64,000 nt of DNA from Lewinellaceae bacterium. Its GTDB lineage: Bacteria; Bacteroidota; Bacteroidia; Chitinophagales; Saprospiraceae. Location: contig JADJWX010000016.1 in assembly GCA_016716135.1 (NCBI GenBank), positions 62,001 through 126,000 on the forward strand. The letters run 5' to 3'. This document shows positions 52,332-62,379 of the stretch, one piece after another. The notes under the pieces are model-generated. The model ran no database searches. It had not been told where the DNA came from and worked only from the letters and a program-made list of their open reading frames with translations. The translations under genes and the position numbers were made by a program. The first letter of the stretch is position 1. The number at the start of each line of letters is the position of its first letter.

Positions 52332-53774
52332 ATGACTCGTTTCATCGCTATTATTCTCGGACTCCTTACTGCCGCATCTCCTGTTCTTGCGCAAAAAGGT
52401 TACAACATCCGGGTAAAACTGGATAATTACCCGGAAAAAGAATTGGTACTTGGTTTTCACTACGGAGACAAACAGTATGTAAAAGATACTGTTGAAGCCG
52501 GCCCGGATGGCTATTTTACATTTCAGGCCGATACGCTGATGCCTTGTGGCGTTTATTTGCTGGTGTTGAAACCGGACAATTCTTTTATCCAGATTTTACT
52601 GCCCGAAACGGAGCAGAATTTCACCATCCAAACCGATGCGAAAGCCGCGGTTGAAAACATGAAAGTCAAAGGTTCGGCAGACAATGCGCTGTTTTATGAG
52701 TACCTGAGCTTTTTAAACACTCGCCGGATTGAGGCGGATTCGGTCAGGGCCCAGCTCGGACGCGTAAACGGCAATACCGCCGACTCGCTGCGCCTGATCG
52801 AAAAAAGCGGCAAACTGGACAAGGAAGTACGCCAATACCAGGAAGACCTCCTGGCCAAAAGCCCGGCCACACTTACCGCGAAAATCATCAAAAGCTCCCT
52901 CGAACCTACCATTCCGGAATTTAATGAGCCTGACCCCCAAAAATTGCAGATGCGGAAATACTACTGGTACCGCGAGCATTATTTTGACAACATTGATATT
53001 GCCGACCCCTGCATGTTGCGCAGCCCGGTATTGCATCAAAAAATTGATACCTACGTCAATAAAATTGCGCCACAACATCCCGACAGCATCAATCAGGCGC
53101 TGGATTTGATCATCGGAAAACTCAAAAACTCCCCGGAGAATTATAAATTTTACTTGATCCACTTTTTAAATACCTACGCAAAATCTAAAGTAGTGGGCAT
53201 GGATGCCTGCTATGTTCACATCGCAAAAAACTACTACTGCAATGGCGGCGCAAGCTGGGTTGGCAATGAAGACCTCGAGAAGATCTGCGACAACGCCCGA
53301 CGCCTCGAGCCCATTCTGATCGGGAAAATTGCGCCCAATATTATCGTCAAAGACCGGAACGACAAGCCCACAGCCCTTTGGGATGTGGACGCCGATTATA
53401 CCGTGTTGTTCTTCTGGGCGCCCGACTGCAGCCATTGCAAAAAAGCAGCACCTCACATGGTTGAATTTGCCGAAAAATTCAAAGATCGCGGTGTGAAGGT
53501 TTTTGCCGTTTGTACGGCTGTTGGCGAGGACGGGCCTGAATGCTGGAAAGCAATTGAAGAAAAAGAGTTCAGCGACTTCCTCTTCCTGAATACTTACGAC
53601 CCCTACGTGCAAAGCCGCTACAAAACCCTGTACGACGTGCAGTCAACGCCCCAAATTTTTATCCTCGACCGAAAACACGAAATCCTGGTAAAACGCATTG
53701 GCGCAGAACAATTAGGCCAGGTCATGGAGGATGTGATCCGTTTTCAAAAAGAAAAAATCCACCAGGGTAAGTAA
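52332..53774 (+). CDS. TlpA-like thiol-disulfide reductase with DUF4369-type N-domain
   Basis: 480 residues with signal peptide (TRFIAIILGLLTAASPVLAQ). A DUF4369-like beta-sandwich follows (YNIRVKLDNYPEKELVLGFH), then a helical DUF5106-like middle. The C-terminal thioredoxin fold is YTVLFFWAPDCSHCKKAAPH with CxxC, and QSTPQIFILDRKHEI contains the cis-Pro. A periplasmic disulfide reductase or redox chaperone of a type that is common and multi-copy in Bacteroidota. Last gene of the miaB-EAD11-sigma54 gene string; a long palindrome follows. Confidence 0.9.
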   Translation: MTRFIAIILGLLTAASPVLAQKGYNIRVKLDNYPEKELVLGFHYGDKQYVKDTVEAGPDGYFTFQADTLMPCGVYLLVLKPDNSFIQILLPETEQNFTIQTDAKAAVENMKVKGSADNALFYEYLSFLNTRRIEADSVRAQLGRVNGNTADSLRLIEKSGKLDKEVRQYQEDLLAKSPATLTAKIIKSSLEPTIPEFNEPDPQKLQMRKYYWYREHYFDNIDIADPCMLRSPVLHQKIDTYVNKIAPQHPDSINQALDLIIGKLKNSPENYKFYLIHFLNTYAKSKVVGMDACYVHIAKNYYCNGGASWVGNEDLEKICDNARRLEPILIGKIAPNIIVKDRNDKPTALWDVDADYTVLFFWAPDCSHCKKAAPHMVEFAEKFKDRGVKVFAVCTAVGEDGPECWKAIEEKEFSDFLFLNTYDPYVQSRYKTLYDVQSTPQIFILDRKHEILVKRIGAEQLGQVMEDVIRFQKEKIHQGK

Positions 53775-53798
53775 GCTAATTTGCCCGCCATAGAGCAT

Positions 53799-53867
53799 TT
53801 TTTCACCGCAAAGACGCCAAGACGCCAAGAATTTTCCTCCGCGTCTTGGCGTCTTTGTGGTAAAAAA
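53799..53867. repeat. Palindromic repeat between convergent genes
   Basis: 53805-53825 and 53841-53861 pair over 21 bp with one mismatch (ACCGCAAAGACGCCAAGACGC). T6 on the left and A7 on the right extend the stem. This belongs to the common CCGCAAAGACGC palindrome family. It may act as a bidirectional terminator between the TlpA-like and SelD genes. Confidence 0.65.
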
Positions 53868-53891
53868 ATATGCCGCGCCGTGATGTAAGAT

Positions 53892-54935
53892 CTAAATCAC
53901 CGTGATCGCAACCGCCTGTTTTTCAATCAAAAACCCAAAGGGCTCCAGGTCAAATCCTTCGTCCAGGGCTGCTTTTCTAAACTCAGCCTCGGCCTCTTGC
54001 GCTACAGCAACCAATAGGCCGCCGGATGTTTGTGGGTCCGCAAGAATATTACGCTGCAACTCGTTCACTCCCGCAACGGTGTGGCCATAACTTTCCCAGT
54101 TGCGCAAGGTCCCACCAGGCACACTTTTCTTTTCCAGGTAAAAATCCAGAATAGCCCGGTCTATAGTCGGCACTTTGTCAAATTCAACCACCGCACTCGC
54201 TCCGCTGGCAGCGCACATTTCGCCCAAGTGTCCCAGCAGCCCAAAGCCGGTCACATCGGTCATGGCTTGCACATAAGGCAGTATGCCGAATCGCGCACCC
54301 ACTTTGTTCAGGGTTTTCATGCTGTTTGGGGCAAGCTGGGCGTGCTCGGGTTTCAACAGCCCCTTTTTTTGGGCAGTGGTCAATATCCCAACGCCCAGCG
54401 GTTTGGTCAGAAAAAGCCGGGCGCCCGGTACGGCGCCGCCATTTTTTTTCAAATGATCGATCTGAACCCGCCCACTAACCGCCAGGCCGAAAATTGGCTC
54501 CGGACTGTCGATGCTATGCCCGCCGGCAAGCGGAATGCCCGCCGCTGCGCAAGCTTTCCGCCCGCCTTCAATCACCCGGTTGGCAACCTCGGCCGACAGG
54601 GTGTTTATCGGCCAGCCCAATATGGCAATTGCCAGCAAGGGAGTGCCGCCCATGGCGTAAACATCGGAGATGGCATTTACCGCTGCGATCTGCCCGAAAT
54701 CCTCCGGGTCATCCACGATCGGCATAAAAAAATCCGTGGTGCTGATCAGCGCCGAGCCATCGCCCAGGTCAAAAACTGCCGCATCGTCGCGGGATTCATT
54801 CCCGACGAGGAGATTTTCGAAGGGCTGCTGCACGATTTGCGTTTTTAGGATATGGTCCAAAACCCGTGGTGCAATTTTGCAACCACAACCGGCGCCATGG
54901 GAATACTGGGTAAGTTTAATCGCTTCTTTTTCCAT
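53892..54935 (-). CDS. selD: Selenide, water dikinase
   Basis: 347 residues from ATG 54935. The catalytic N-terminus reads SHGAGCGCKI, with Cys and Lys as in the cysteine form of SelD (codons TGT and TGC, no UGA selenocysteine). Other blocks are ESRDDAAVFDLGDGSALIST, MGGTPLLAIAILGWP, PLAGGHSIDSPEPIFG, MTDVTGFGLLGHLGEM and the end DPQTSGGLLVAVAQ. It makes selenophosphate from selenide and ATP for selenocysteine or selenouridine synthesis. No selA, selB or ybbB is in the window. Confidence 0.93.
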   Translation of the reverse strand: MEKEAIKLTQYSHGAGCGCKIAPRVLDHILKTQIVQQPFENLLVGNESRDDAAVFDLGDGSALISTTDFFMPIVDDPEDFGQIAAVNAISDVYAMGGTPLLAIAILGWPINTLSAEVANRVIEGGRKACAAAGIPLAGGHSIDSPEPIFGLAVSGRVQIDHLKKNGGAVPGARLFLTKPLGVGILTTAQKKGLLKPEHAQLAPNSMKTLNKVGARFGILPYVQAMTDVTGFGLLGHLGEMCAASGASAVVEFDKVPTIDRAILDFYLEKKSVPGGTLRNWESYGHTVAGVNELQRNILADPQTSGGLLVAVAQEAEAEFRKAALDEGFDLEPFGFLIEKQAVAITVI

Positions 54936-54954
54936 CAATCCGGTCAAGTACGTC

Positions 54955-57233
54955 TTAAAACTGGATGGTCATACTCAGGCTAGGCAATATCGGGAGCTGA
55001 TTTACCCGGGAAAACCGGACACGATCGAAGTAGAAAATATTTTCACGGTCGTACACATTGGTGCAGGAAGCGGTGACTTCAACTTTTCCGTGTTTCGAAA
55101 AACTGAAGGTCCGTTTGAGCGAAATATCGAGGCGGTGGTAATATGGTAACCGGCCGCCATTGCGTTCATCGGCATAAATAATTCCCAGGTCGCCGTTCCC
55201 GCCCAGCACATCCGTCCCAATACCCTGGCCAAAACCAACATTGTTGTAAAATCCTTGCGTCTGCGTGAAGGGGAAACCCGAGCCAAAATTCCAGCGTGCA
55301 CCAAACTCCCATTCCTTTTTTTGCCCAACTGGTAGGTACTCACCAGGTTAAGGTTGTGCCGGCGGTCGAATACGGGCGGATAAGTTTGGTCGCCGTCAAA
55401 TCGGTTCACAAAGCCCAGGGAGTATGCCCCCCAAATGTAAAACCGCTTTGCTTCCAGTTTCAGCGAAAGATCCAAACCGTAGGCTTCACCGGTTTCTACA
55501 ATATAGTTCGGGTCCTGCGGGACCAGTTTATTGCGGTTCAGGCCAAAGAGCTGGGTAAACTCTTTGTAGTATCCTTCAATATTTACTTCAAAATTATTGG
55601 TAATATCCACTTCAAAACCGGCAACGCCGTGCACGGCTTTTTGCAACTGATGTTCAACGCGTTCGGTAGTGCCGGGCTTGTAAACTGTTTCTTCCGGCCC
55701 GGAAAGGAAGCCGACAAATAGGTTTACAATGTCGCGCTCATTTACCGTAGACAAGAGATTCTGCGAATACACTCCGCCGGCGGCTTTGAAGCGCAGGTAA
55801 TCCGTAATGTTATATTTTAAACCAAGCCGTGGTTCCGCCGAAATATTGCTGAGCGACTGATAGTATTGGAGCCGGAAGCCCGGTTCGATCACCAAAGGGC
55901 CAATTTTACGCTTCCAGCGCAGGTAGGCACTGATTTCAGTTGTATTTTCAAACTGTTCGATGATAAATCCGCGGAAGTTTTCAAAGGTAAACTCAGTGCG
56001 GAAGCCGGTAAGTTCCAGGCCGTATTTCAGTTCATTGTTCCGGTCGAAATTGGTAAAATTCAAAGCGCCATAAAAACCATTAATCCCGCTTTCGCGCGGC
56101 TTCCGGTCGGCTTCTTCGATCCGTGAATCATACCGGGTGTAAGTGAGCGTACCGCCGACAATGGTGTTCGAATTGGTCGGCACCAGGGTAAAATCAAAAC
56201 CGCCACCGGCACTGTTCCAGGAAAATTCGGTAATCGGATATTTTACCCCATCGTCATAACTGAAACCAAAAAAGTTGAGTTTGCTGCCATTTCCAGCCAG
56301 CAACGATAGTTTGCCGTATACATCCCGGTAGTTGAACGGAATGCCAACGGAATCATTGACGTAATTATAAAACGTAGGGGCCGACTGGTCAATCAATGCC
56401 TGTTTCCCGGACAGAACAAACGACACGCTGGCGCCGCCGTCTTCCTTCAAGGGCACAATCGGGCCTTCCAGCATGGCTTTCGCCTGAAACGGGCTGGCAG
56501 AAACCAGGCCCGACAACCGGCGGCGGTTGCCTTCCCGGGTTTTTACATCCACAATTGCCGAGATGCGGCCGCCGTAGTCGGCATTAAAACCGCCGGTCAG
56601 CACATCCACATTCCGGATCAGTTCGGTCTCAAAAACTGAGAAAAAGCCAATACTGTGGAAGGGGTTGTAAATAGTCATACCGTCGAGCAAAATACGGTTT
56701 TGCACCGGCGAGCCCCCGCGAATGTACAGCTGCCCTCCCTGGTCGCCGGTGAAAATCACCCCCGGCAAAACGGTCAGATACTGTGCAATGTCGGCCTGGC
56801 CACCGGTAGACGGGAGGGCTCTGATCTGCTTGGGCGTCACGGTTAGCTTCGAAACCTGCACCTCCGAACGCGCCTGTTCTTTTCGCCCGCTGATAATCAC
56901 CTCGTCGAGGTTTGTCCCGCTTTCTTCCAGGTAGATTGTCTCGTATACGATTTCGTTCGGTTTGATCTCAATCATTTCCGTAAAATCATTGTAGCCGAGG
57001 TAGGTAACTTTCAACTGGAACTTTCCAAGCGGTACGTTTGTGATTGAAAAGAAGCCATTTATGTCGGATGAAGTCCCCATGGAAGCGCCTTCAATCTGGA
57101 TCGTTGCAAAGGCAATGGGTTGGGCAGATTCCTTGTCGTATACGTTGCCGCGCACGGTCCCTCTGTCCGTACGTTGCGCAATTAAACCAAGCGGAAAAAG
57201 AAGCAGAGCAATTACTAGAGCACAATTTTTCAT
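54955..57233 (-). pseudogene. TonB-dependent receptor with CarboxypepD domain, one frameshift
   Basis: From ATG 57233: signal peptide (KNCALVIALLLFPLGLIAQ), CarboxypepD_reg-like domain (TVRGNVYDKESAQPIAFATI), plug (VTPKQIRALPSTGGQADIAQ; YIRGGSPVQNRILLDGMTIY; VLTGGFNADYGGRISAIVDV) and barrel. At an A7 run (55316-55322 as T's on the plus strand) the frame changes after TYQLGKK. The other frame continues KEWEFGARWNFGSGFPFTQT and ends ILPSLSMTIQF with a terminal Phe. One extra A restores a single ~760-residue receptor. Either an assembly error or a recent inactivation. Divergent from the lhgO operon. Confidence 0.8.
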
Positions 57234-57254
57234 CAATATCACGTTTGAAGGGCG

Positions 57255-57282
57255 CAAAGATAGCCCGCCGGTTCAAAAACAA
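57255..57282 (-). promoter_or_regulatory. Promoter for the TonB receptor at 57233
   Basis: Minus strand TATCTTTG (57262-57255) and TTG (57282-57280) are separated by 17 bases, 21 nt before the ATG. Confidence 0.5.
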
Positions 57283-57367
57283 CGACTACCTAAAAGATTG
57301 TACCGGACAAAGATCCTGCTTTTGATCAAAAAAGCACCGCAGCCGCATTTCAGGCGAAACATTCAGG

Positions 57368-57395
57368 TTGCATTTTGAAAGTGGACCTACCTTTG
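57368..57395 (+). promoter_or_regulatory. Promoter for the lhgO operon
   Basis: TTG (57368-57370) and TACCTTTG (57388-57395), 17 bases apart, precede the TTG start at 57439 by 43 nt. Confidence 0.5.
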
Positions 57396-57438
57396 GCCGC
57401 AGCTAAAGCAGTTGCTTAACCGGTTTAAAATCTATTCG

Positions 57439-58653
57439 TTGAAAAAATACGATGTACTGATTATTGGCGCCGGCATCGCCGGACTGGCTACCGCGCGCCA
57501 ACTCTTGCGACAACAACCTGGGATTAACCTCTTGGTTTTGGAAAAAGAAGCGGAGGTAGCGCTCCATCAAAGCAGCCGCAACAGCGGCGTCATCCACAGC
57601 GGCATCTATTACCGCCCGGGCAGTTTGCGCGCTCAAAACTGCCTGGAGGGCTATACCATGCTGCTCAATTTTTGCCAAGAAAATGCGCTGCCGTTCGACA
57701 TCTGCGGAAAAATAATCGTGGCCACCGAACAATCCGAACGCCCCCAACTCGAAAATATTTACCGGCGGGGTATCGCAAACGGACTCGAGGGCCTGCGTAA
57801 AATCGGGTCGGATGAAATCACTGCCATCGAACCGCATGTGCGTGCCGTGGAAGCGGTGTGGGTCCCCCAGGCTGGTATCACCAATTACGGCCTGGTGGCA
57901 AAAAAGTACGCCGAACACATCCGGCAAGCCGGCGGGGAAATCCGGACTGGCGTTCATGTCGAAAAAATTGAGGTTTCCGGGAACGAGGTGGTTGTCGGCA
58001 GTTCCAATTGGGAAGGAATTTCCAGGCTGGTGATCACTTGCGCCGGATTGTATTCCGACAAAATCGCCAAAGACAGCGGCGTGCATCCGGCGGTGCAAAT
58101 CCTGCCCTTTCGGGGCGAATTTTACCAACTCAAACCCGAGCGTGAGCACCTGGTGCGCAACCTGATCTACCCGGTGCCCAACCCCAATTTCCCGTTTCTG
58201 GGCGTCCATTTTACCCGGATGATCGGCGGCGGCATCGAGGCGGGCCCCAACGCCGTGCTCGCTTTTCGCCGTGAAGGGTATTCCCGTTGGGATGTCCATT
58301 TTGGAGAACTCTTCGAAACCCTGCGGTTTCCGGGCTTCCGGCGTTTGGCCCGCAAACATTGGCAGTATGGCCTCGACGAAATGCGCCGCTCTTTTTCAAA
58401 AAAATATTTTGTACACGCCTTGCAACGCCTGATCCCCGACATTCGTCCGGACGATGTAACGCCGGCCCGGAGCGGCGTTCGCGCCATGGCCTGCACCCCG
58501 GAGGGGGAATTGCTGGACGATTTTTTGATCCTCGAAAAACCGCGCATTATCAATGTATGCAACGCACCCAGCCCGGCTGCAACCGCCTCGCTGGCAATCG
58601 GCCAAACGGTGGCAGACCGTGCCTTGCAGCAACTAAAAACGTTGGTTAAATAA
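57439..58653 (+). CDS. lhgO: L-2-hydroxyglutarate oxidase (LhgO)
   Basis: 404 residues starting at TTG 57439, which gives MKKYDVLIIGAGIAGLATAR, a proper FAD-binding N-terminus (GxGxxG). An earlier in-frame TTG at 57412 would add nine residues. Other family blocks are SSRNSGVIHSGIYYRPGS, the FAD contact PFRGEFYQLKPE, and the C-terminal substrate part MACTPEGELLDDFLILEK with NVCNAPSPAATASLAIG. It oxidises L-2-hydroxyglutarate to 2-oxoglutarate, passing electrons to the membrane quinone pool. First gene of an apparent operon with deacetylase, RemB-like and UpxY-like genes, an unusual combination. Confidence 0.88.
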   Translation: MKKYDVLIIGAGIAGLATARQLLRQQPGINLLVLEKEAEVALHQSSRNSGVIHSGIYYRPGSLRAQNCLEGYTMLLNFCQENALPFDICGKIIVATEQSERPQLENIYRRGIANGLEGLRKIGSDEITAIEPHVRAVEAVWVPQAGITNYGLVAKKYAEHIRQAGGEIRTGVHVEKIEVSGNEVVVGSSNWEGISRLVITCAGLYSDKIAKDSGVHPAVQILPFRGEFYQLKPEREHLVRNLIYPVPNPNFPFLGVHFTRMIGGGIEAGPNAVLAFRREGYSRWDVHFGELFETLRFPGFRRLARKHWQYGLDEMRRSFSKKYFVHALQRLIPDIRPDDVTPARSGVRAMACTPEGELLDDFLILEKPRIINVCNAPSPAATASLAIGQTVADRALQQLKTLVK

Positions 58654-58661
58654 AAATAATC

Positions 58662-59994
58662 ATGCTCCGGATTTACTCGGCACCCACGTTTAAAGCAGAA
58701 AAGCAATACACGCTTTCCGTGCTTCTGGACGAGTTGTTGGGTGTGCCGTTCACACTTGAATTCAAGGCCGGGCAGGAACATTTCCGGTTCGACCTGCCCA
58801 ATGGAAGCCATGTTGTGGTGGAAGATCATTTTTTCAACAAGCACCTGGAAAACAACTATTTAAACACAGCCAACATACCCAAAAACGCAACCACACTCCC
58901 CCACCCTTTTGAACCCGGCGCACCAATAACAGGCCTGTACGGCAACCCACATTTTGAGCAATCGGATCGCGCTATCCGGTGTGGCATAGACCTGGTTGCC
59001 GGCGCCTTTTTTATGTTGAGCCGTTGGGAAGAATACGCGCATTCCGGGCGGGACCAATTTGGCCGTTTCCCGGCCAAATACTCCCTGGCTCACCGGACCG
59101 GTTTTCTCGACCGCCCGATCGTCAACGAATACGCCGGCTTTATCTGGGAAATATTGCTCCGGCTGGGTTGGCAACAGCCCCGCCGGGTTCATACCTACCG
59201 GATGCATCTTTCCCACGATGTGGACCACCCGCGACTTTGGTGGTCGCCGGTACAGCGCATGCGCACATTGGCAGGTAGTTTGGCCCAGGCACGGGGGAGC
59301 ACGTGCAGCTGCTTGGTGGCTGCGCAATCAAATTTTCGCTGCCAACGATCCCTACGATGTGTTTGACACATTGATGGATATTGCTGAAAAAAACAGCCGC
59401 ATTGCACACTTCAATTTTTTGGGCGCCCGCCCGAAAACAGCCGATAGTTTTTATTCGCTGGACCACGCATTTATCCGCAATTTGCTCCAAAAAATAGCAG
59501 ACCGCGGCCATGTCATCGGTTTTCACCCCTCGCGCGAAGCGCACGCCGATGCCGCAAAATTTGCCTCGGAACTGGAATCGCTGCGGCGGATTGCGCCACA
59601 GGAAATTACCAGCGGCCGGCAGCATTTCCTTTGCTTTTCTGCCCCGGAAACCTGGCGGCGCTGGGCAAAGGCAGGCATGCACTGGGACAGCACCCTGGGG
59701 TACCCGGAAGCAGCAGGATTTCGCTGCGGGATTTGTACTGCGTTTCCGGTGTTTGATTTCCTGGATCGCAAAGTGCTGCCCCTCCGGGAAAAACCGCTTA
59801 TCGCCATGGACGTAACCCTGGCGCAATACCTCAAACTTACTCCACAGCAAGCTTTCGAACTACTCTCCCGGCTCAATAACCAGGTAAAAAAACACCGGGG
59901 CGAATTCGTTTTGTTGTGGCACAACTCTTCCTGGAACACGTACTTTTGGTCCCCCTGGCAGGCTGTTTATCGCGATTTTATCGCACAATCGTAG
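58662..59994 (+). pseudogene. Polysaccharide deacetylase-like protein, one frameshift
   Basis: Starts 8 nt after lhgO (LRIYSAPTFKAEKQYTLSVL). The first frame reaches the deacetylase metal motif (HLSHDVDHPRLWW, Asp-Asp/His) and is lost at a G5 run (59293-59297). The second frame continues GARAAAWWLRNQIFAANDPY, NFLGARPKTADSFYSLDH, GHVIGFHPSREAHADAAKFA, then ends in FVLLWHNSSWNTYFW. Removing one G, or adding two, restores about 444 residues. Family: DUF7033 plus NodB-like hydrolase, probably removing acetyl groups from a cell-envelope polysaccharide. The matched ends suggest an indel rather than decay. Confidence 0.75.
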
Positions 59995-60020
59995 TCTTCC
60001 CGGAACAACTTTTTTGAATC

Positions 60021-61733
60021 ATGCGCGCACTGTGGAAACTTCTGATCGTCTTGCCGGCAACAGGATGGTTTTGGCTGCCGGCACTGCCCGGACAATCCGC
60101 AACCATGCCCCTGGAAGCACCGGCGCAACACATTCTGGATCGGTTGAAAATCAGCACGGACCTGGCCCACGGGCTGCATCCGGAGCTCCGGCCGTTCACC
60201 CGGCGCGATGCGGTTCAAATTGCCCTGGCGGCCGACAGTTTAGCCCAACAGTTGTCCCCATTGACCCAAAATGACCTGCACTATCTGCTCGACGACAACA
60301 ACGAATGGCTCGCCGCCGCCGACAGCCTGAAGGTGCGCAAAACGAAAAAGCCGTTATTCGGAGTTTTTTACCGCACGCCGGCCAACCTGTTTGAGGTCAA
60401 TACACCTGATTTTCATCTCCGGGTTAACCCCATGCTGCAAGTTGCGCTCGGGCCGGAACAGGATCACGCCAGCCTGGTGTTTCTCAACCAACGCGGGCTG
60501 GAAGTGCGGGGCGACCTGGACGGCAGGGTTTATTTTTACACCAATATCCTGGAAACACAGGCGCGATTTCCAAATTATGTGAACCAATGGATTGAAAGCT
60601 ACCAGTCTGTCCCGGGCGCCGGTTTTTATAAAAAATACAACAGCACAACTTTTCAGGTCCGCAACGGCTACGATTTCAACCTGGCCAACGCCTACATCGG
60701 CGCCCGGGTCACCAAACACATCGATGTACAGCTTGGGCATGGCCAACACCACATCGGGAATGGGTACCGGTCGCTGTGGCTTTCCAATGTGGGCAATTAC
60801 ACCTATTTCCTGAAATTCAACACGCGGGTGTGGCGCCTGCACTACCAGAATCTATTCCTGGAGCTCAGTCCGATCTCCACGGCAGTGCCCCGGCCACCGA
60901 ACACCCTGCTGCCTAAAAAATACGTTGCCGCGCATTATCTCAACTTTCAGGCTTCGCCGAACCTGGCATTCGGGTTTTTTGAAGCCACGGTTTTCAACCG
61001 AAGCCGCCAGTTTGAATTGCAATACCTCAACCCGGTCATTCTGTACCGGAGCGTGGAAGGCATGATTGGCAGTCCGGATAATGTACTGCTCGGCTTCGAC
61101 GGCCGCTGGAATTTTTTGCGCCGTTTTCAGCTCTACGGGCAGCTCCTGATCGATGAATTTTTACTTTCTGCCGTATACAAACCGGAAGAAAAAGGCTGGT
61201 GGGGAAACAAGTTTGGCTGGCAGGCCGGAATCAAGTATATCAATGCATTTGGCCTGGACCATCTTGACCTTCAGCTGGAATACAATACCGTGCGGCCTTA
61301 CACCTATTCCAGTTTTGATTCTTTGAACAGTTACACGCACTACAACCAGCCGCTGGCACATCCGCTTTGGGCCAACTTCAAGGAAATTGTCGGGATTGCG
61401 CGCTACCAACCGCATCCGCACTGGTACTTCACGGCACGTTTTTTACATGCGCGTACCGGAGAAAATCCGGAATCTGAAAACCTGGGGGCTAATCCGCTGT
61501 TGGGAAATAGCAGCCGGGTAAATGACTATGGCAACATTACCGGCCAGGGTATCCGGACAACGATCAACTTATTTGCGCTGGAGGCCCGTTGGCAACTCTG
61601 GCACAATCTGTACCTCGAAACTTGCTTCCTGCTGCGGCAAAAAAACAGCGCCGATACCAGCAGAGACCTGGATACACGTTATTTAACCCTGGGTATTCGT
61701 TGGAATGTCTGGAACCGCAACCGGGATTTTTAA
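60021..61733 (+). CDS. RemB/Wzi-like outer-membrane barrel (capsule/gliding related)
   Basis: 570 residues with signal peptide (RALWKLLIVLPATGWFW, ...LPGQ). A helical N-part is followed by a barrel (NTPDFHLRVNPMLQVALGPE; TKHIDVQLGHGQHHIGNGYR; YRSVEGMIGSPDNVLLGFDG) ending in LTLGIRWNVWNRNRDF. The style matches the Wzi capsule-assembly family and gliding-motility protein RemB of flavobacteria. It probably holds capsule polysaccharide at the surface or supports gliding adhesion. In an operon after the deacetylase and before the UpxY-like gene. Confidence 0.75.
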   Translation: MRALWKLLIVLPATGWFWLPALPGQSATMPLEAPAQHILDRLKISTDLAHGLHPELRPFTRRDAVQIALAADSLAQQLSPLTQNDLHYLLDDNNEWLAAADSLKVRKTKKPLFGVFYRTPANLFEVNTPDFHLRVNPMLQVALGPEQDHASLVFLNQRGLEVRGDLDGRVYFYTNILETQARFPNYVNQWIESYQSVPGAGFYKKYNSTTFQVRNGYDFNLANAYIGARVTKHIDVQLGHGQHHIGNGYRSLWLSNVGNYTYFLKFNTRVWRLHYQNLFLELSPISTAVPRPPNTLLPKKYVAAHYLNFQASPNLAFGFFEATVFNRSRQFELQYLNPVILYRSVEGMIGSPDNVLLGFDGRWNFLRRFQLYGQLLIDEFLLSAVYKPEEKGWWGNKFGWQAGIKYINAFGLDHLDLQLEYNTVRPYTYSSFDSLNSYTHYNQPLAHPLWANFKEIVGIARYQPHPHWYFTARFLHARTGENPESENLGANPLLGNSSRVNDYGNITGQGIRTTINLFALEARWQLWHNLYLETCFLLRQKNSADTSRDLDTRYLTLGIRWNVWNRNRDF

Positions 61734-61739
61734 AAAAAT

Positions 61740-62279
61740 ATGAGCCACATCAACCAATTGCATGAAACCGAACCGCGTTGGTTTGCCGTTTTAACGCGCG
61801 CCAAATGCGAAAAACTGGTGCAACGGCAATTGCGTAAAAAAAATATTCACGCCTATGTGCCGCTGCAGCGCCTGCTGCGACGGTACCAGCGCAGTACACG
61901 GCTGACCGAAAAGCCGCTGATCAACTGCTATGTTTTCGTTCAAATCACCAAACCGGACTACCTGCCTGTTTTGGAGACGGAAAACGTGGCCGGATTTGTT
62001 CGTTTTAACAAGGACCTGATCGCCATTCCGGCGGCGGAAATCGACCTGTTGCGGCGCGTTACCCTGGAGGATGGCCTGGAGTTGGAAGTCGCACCGGGCA
62101 ATTTTTCCGCAGGCGACCTGATCGAAATAAGTGCCGGTAACCTTGCCGGCTTGCGTGGGCGAATCGTCAAAAAAGAAAACAGGCAGTTTCAGGTCGAACT
62201 CGAACGGCTTGGCTATCAATTGCGCATTACGGTCGACGCTGCTTTTTTACAAAAGACCGGATTGGTATACACCGGGTAA
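61740..62279 (+). CDS. UpxY/NusG-like transcription antiterminator
   Basis: 179 residues. A NusG N-terminal (NGN) domain begins at about residue 10 (EPRWFAVLTRAKCEKLVQRQ), with YVPLQRLLRRYQRSTRLTEK and NCYVFVQI. A short C-terminal KOW part follows (GDLIEISAGNLAGLRGRIVK). UpxY proteins load on RNA polymerase to allow reading through long capsule operons. Here the gene is the last one (7 nt after the RemB-like gene) and is followed by metH with its own promoter, so the polysaccharide genes it would serve are not next to it. Confidence 0.88.
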   Translation: MSHINQLHETEPRWFAVLTRAKCEKLVQRQLRKKNIHAYVPLQRLLRRYQRSTRLTEKPLINCYVFVQITKPDYLPVLETENVAGFVRFNKDLIAIPAAEIDLLRRVTLEDGLELEVAPGNFSAGDLIEISAGNLAGLRGRIVKKENRQFQVELERLGYQLRITVDAAFLQKTGLVYTG

Positions 62280-62332
62280 ATTCAAACAACCGCACGTTAT
62301 ACAATTTTTAAAAAGCAAATCCGGGTACACAA

Positions 62333-62358
62333 TTGCCGGGCACAGAATTTTACCTTTG
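62333..62358 (+). promoter_or_regulatory. Promoter for metH
   Basis: TACCTTTG (62351-62358) is a perfect -7 box with TTG at 62333-62335 (15 bases upstream); the GTG start follows 21 nt later. No cobalamin or SAM riboswitch fold is evident in the 100-bp gap. Confidence 0.45.
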
Positions 62359-62379
62359 CCACTTCAATCAACAGGGACC

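Noticed and set aside
53892..54935. SelD as a selenoprotein
   Set aside because: The active-site residues are encoded by TGT and TGC; no in-frame TGA is present.
62280..62379. Cobalamin or SAM riboswitch before metH
   Set aside because: The gap is only 100 bp, contains a clean promoter close to the start, and shows no conserved riboswitch core.
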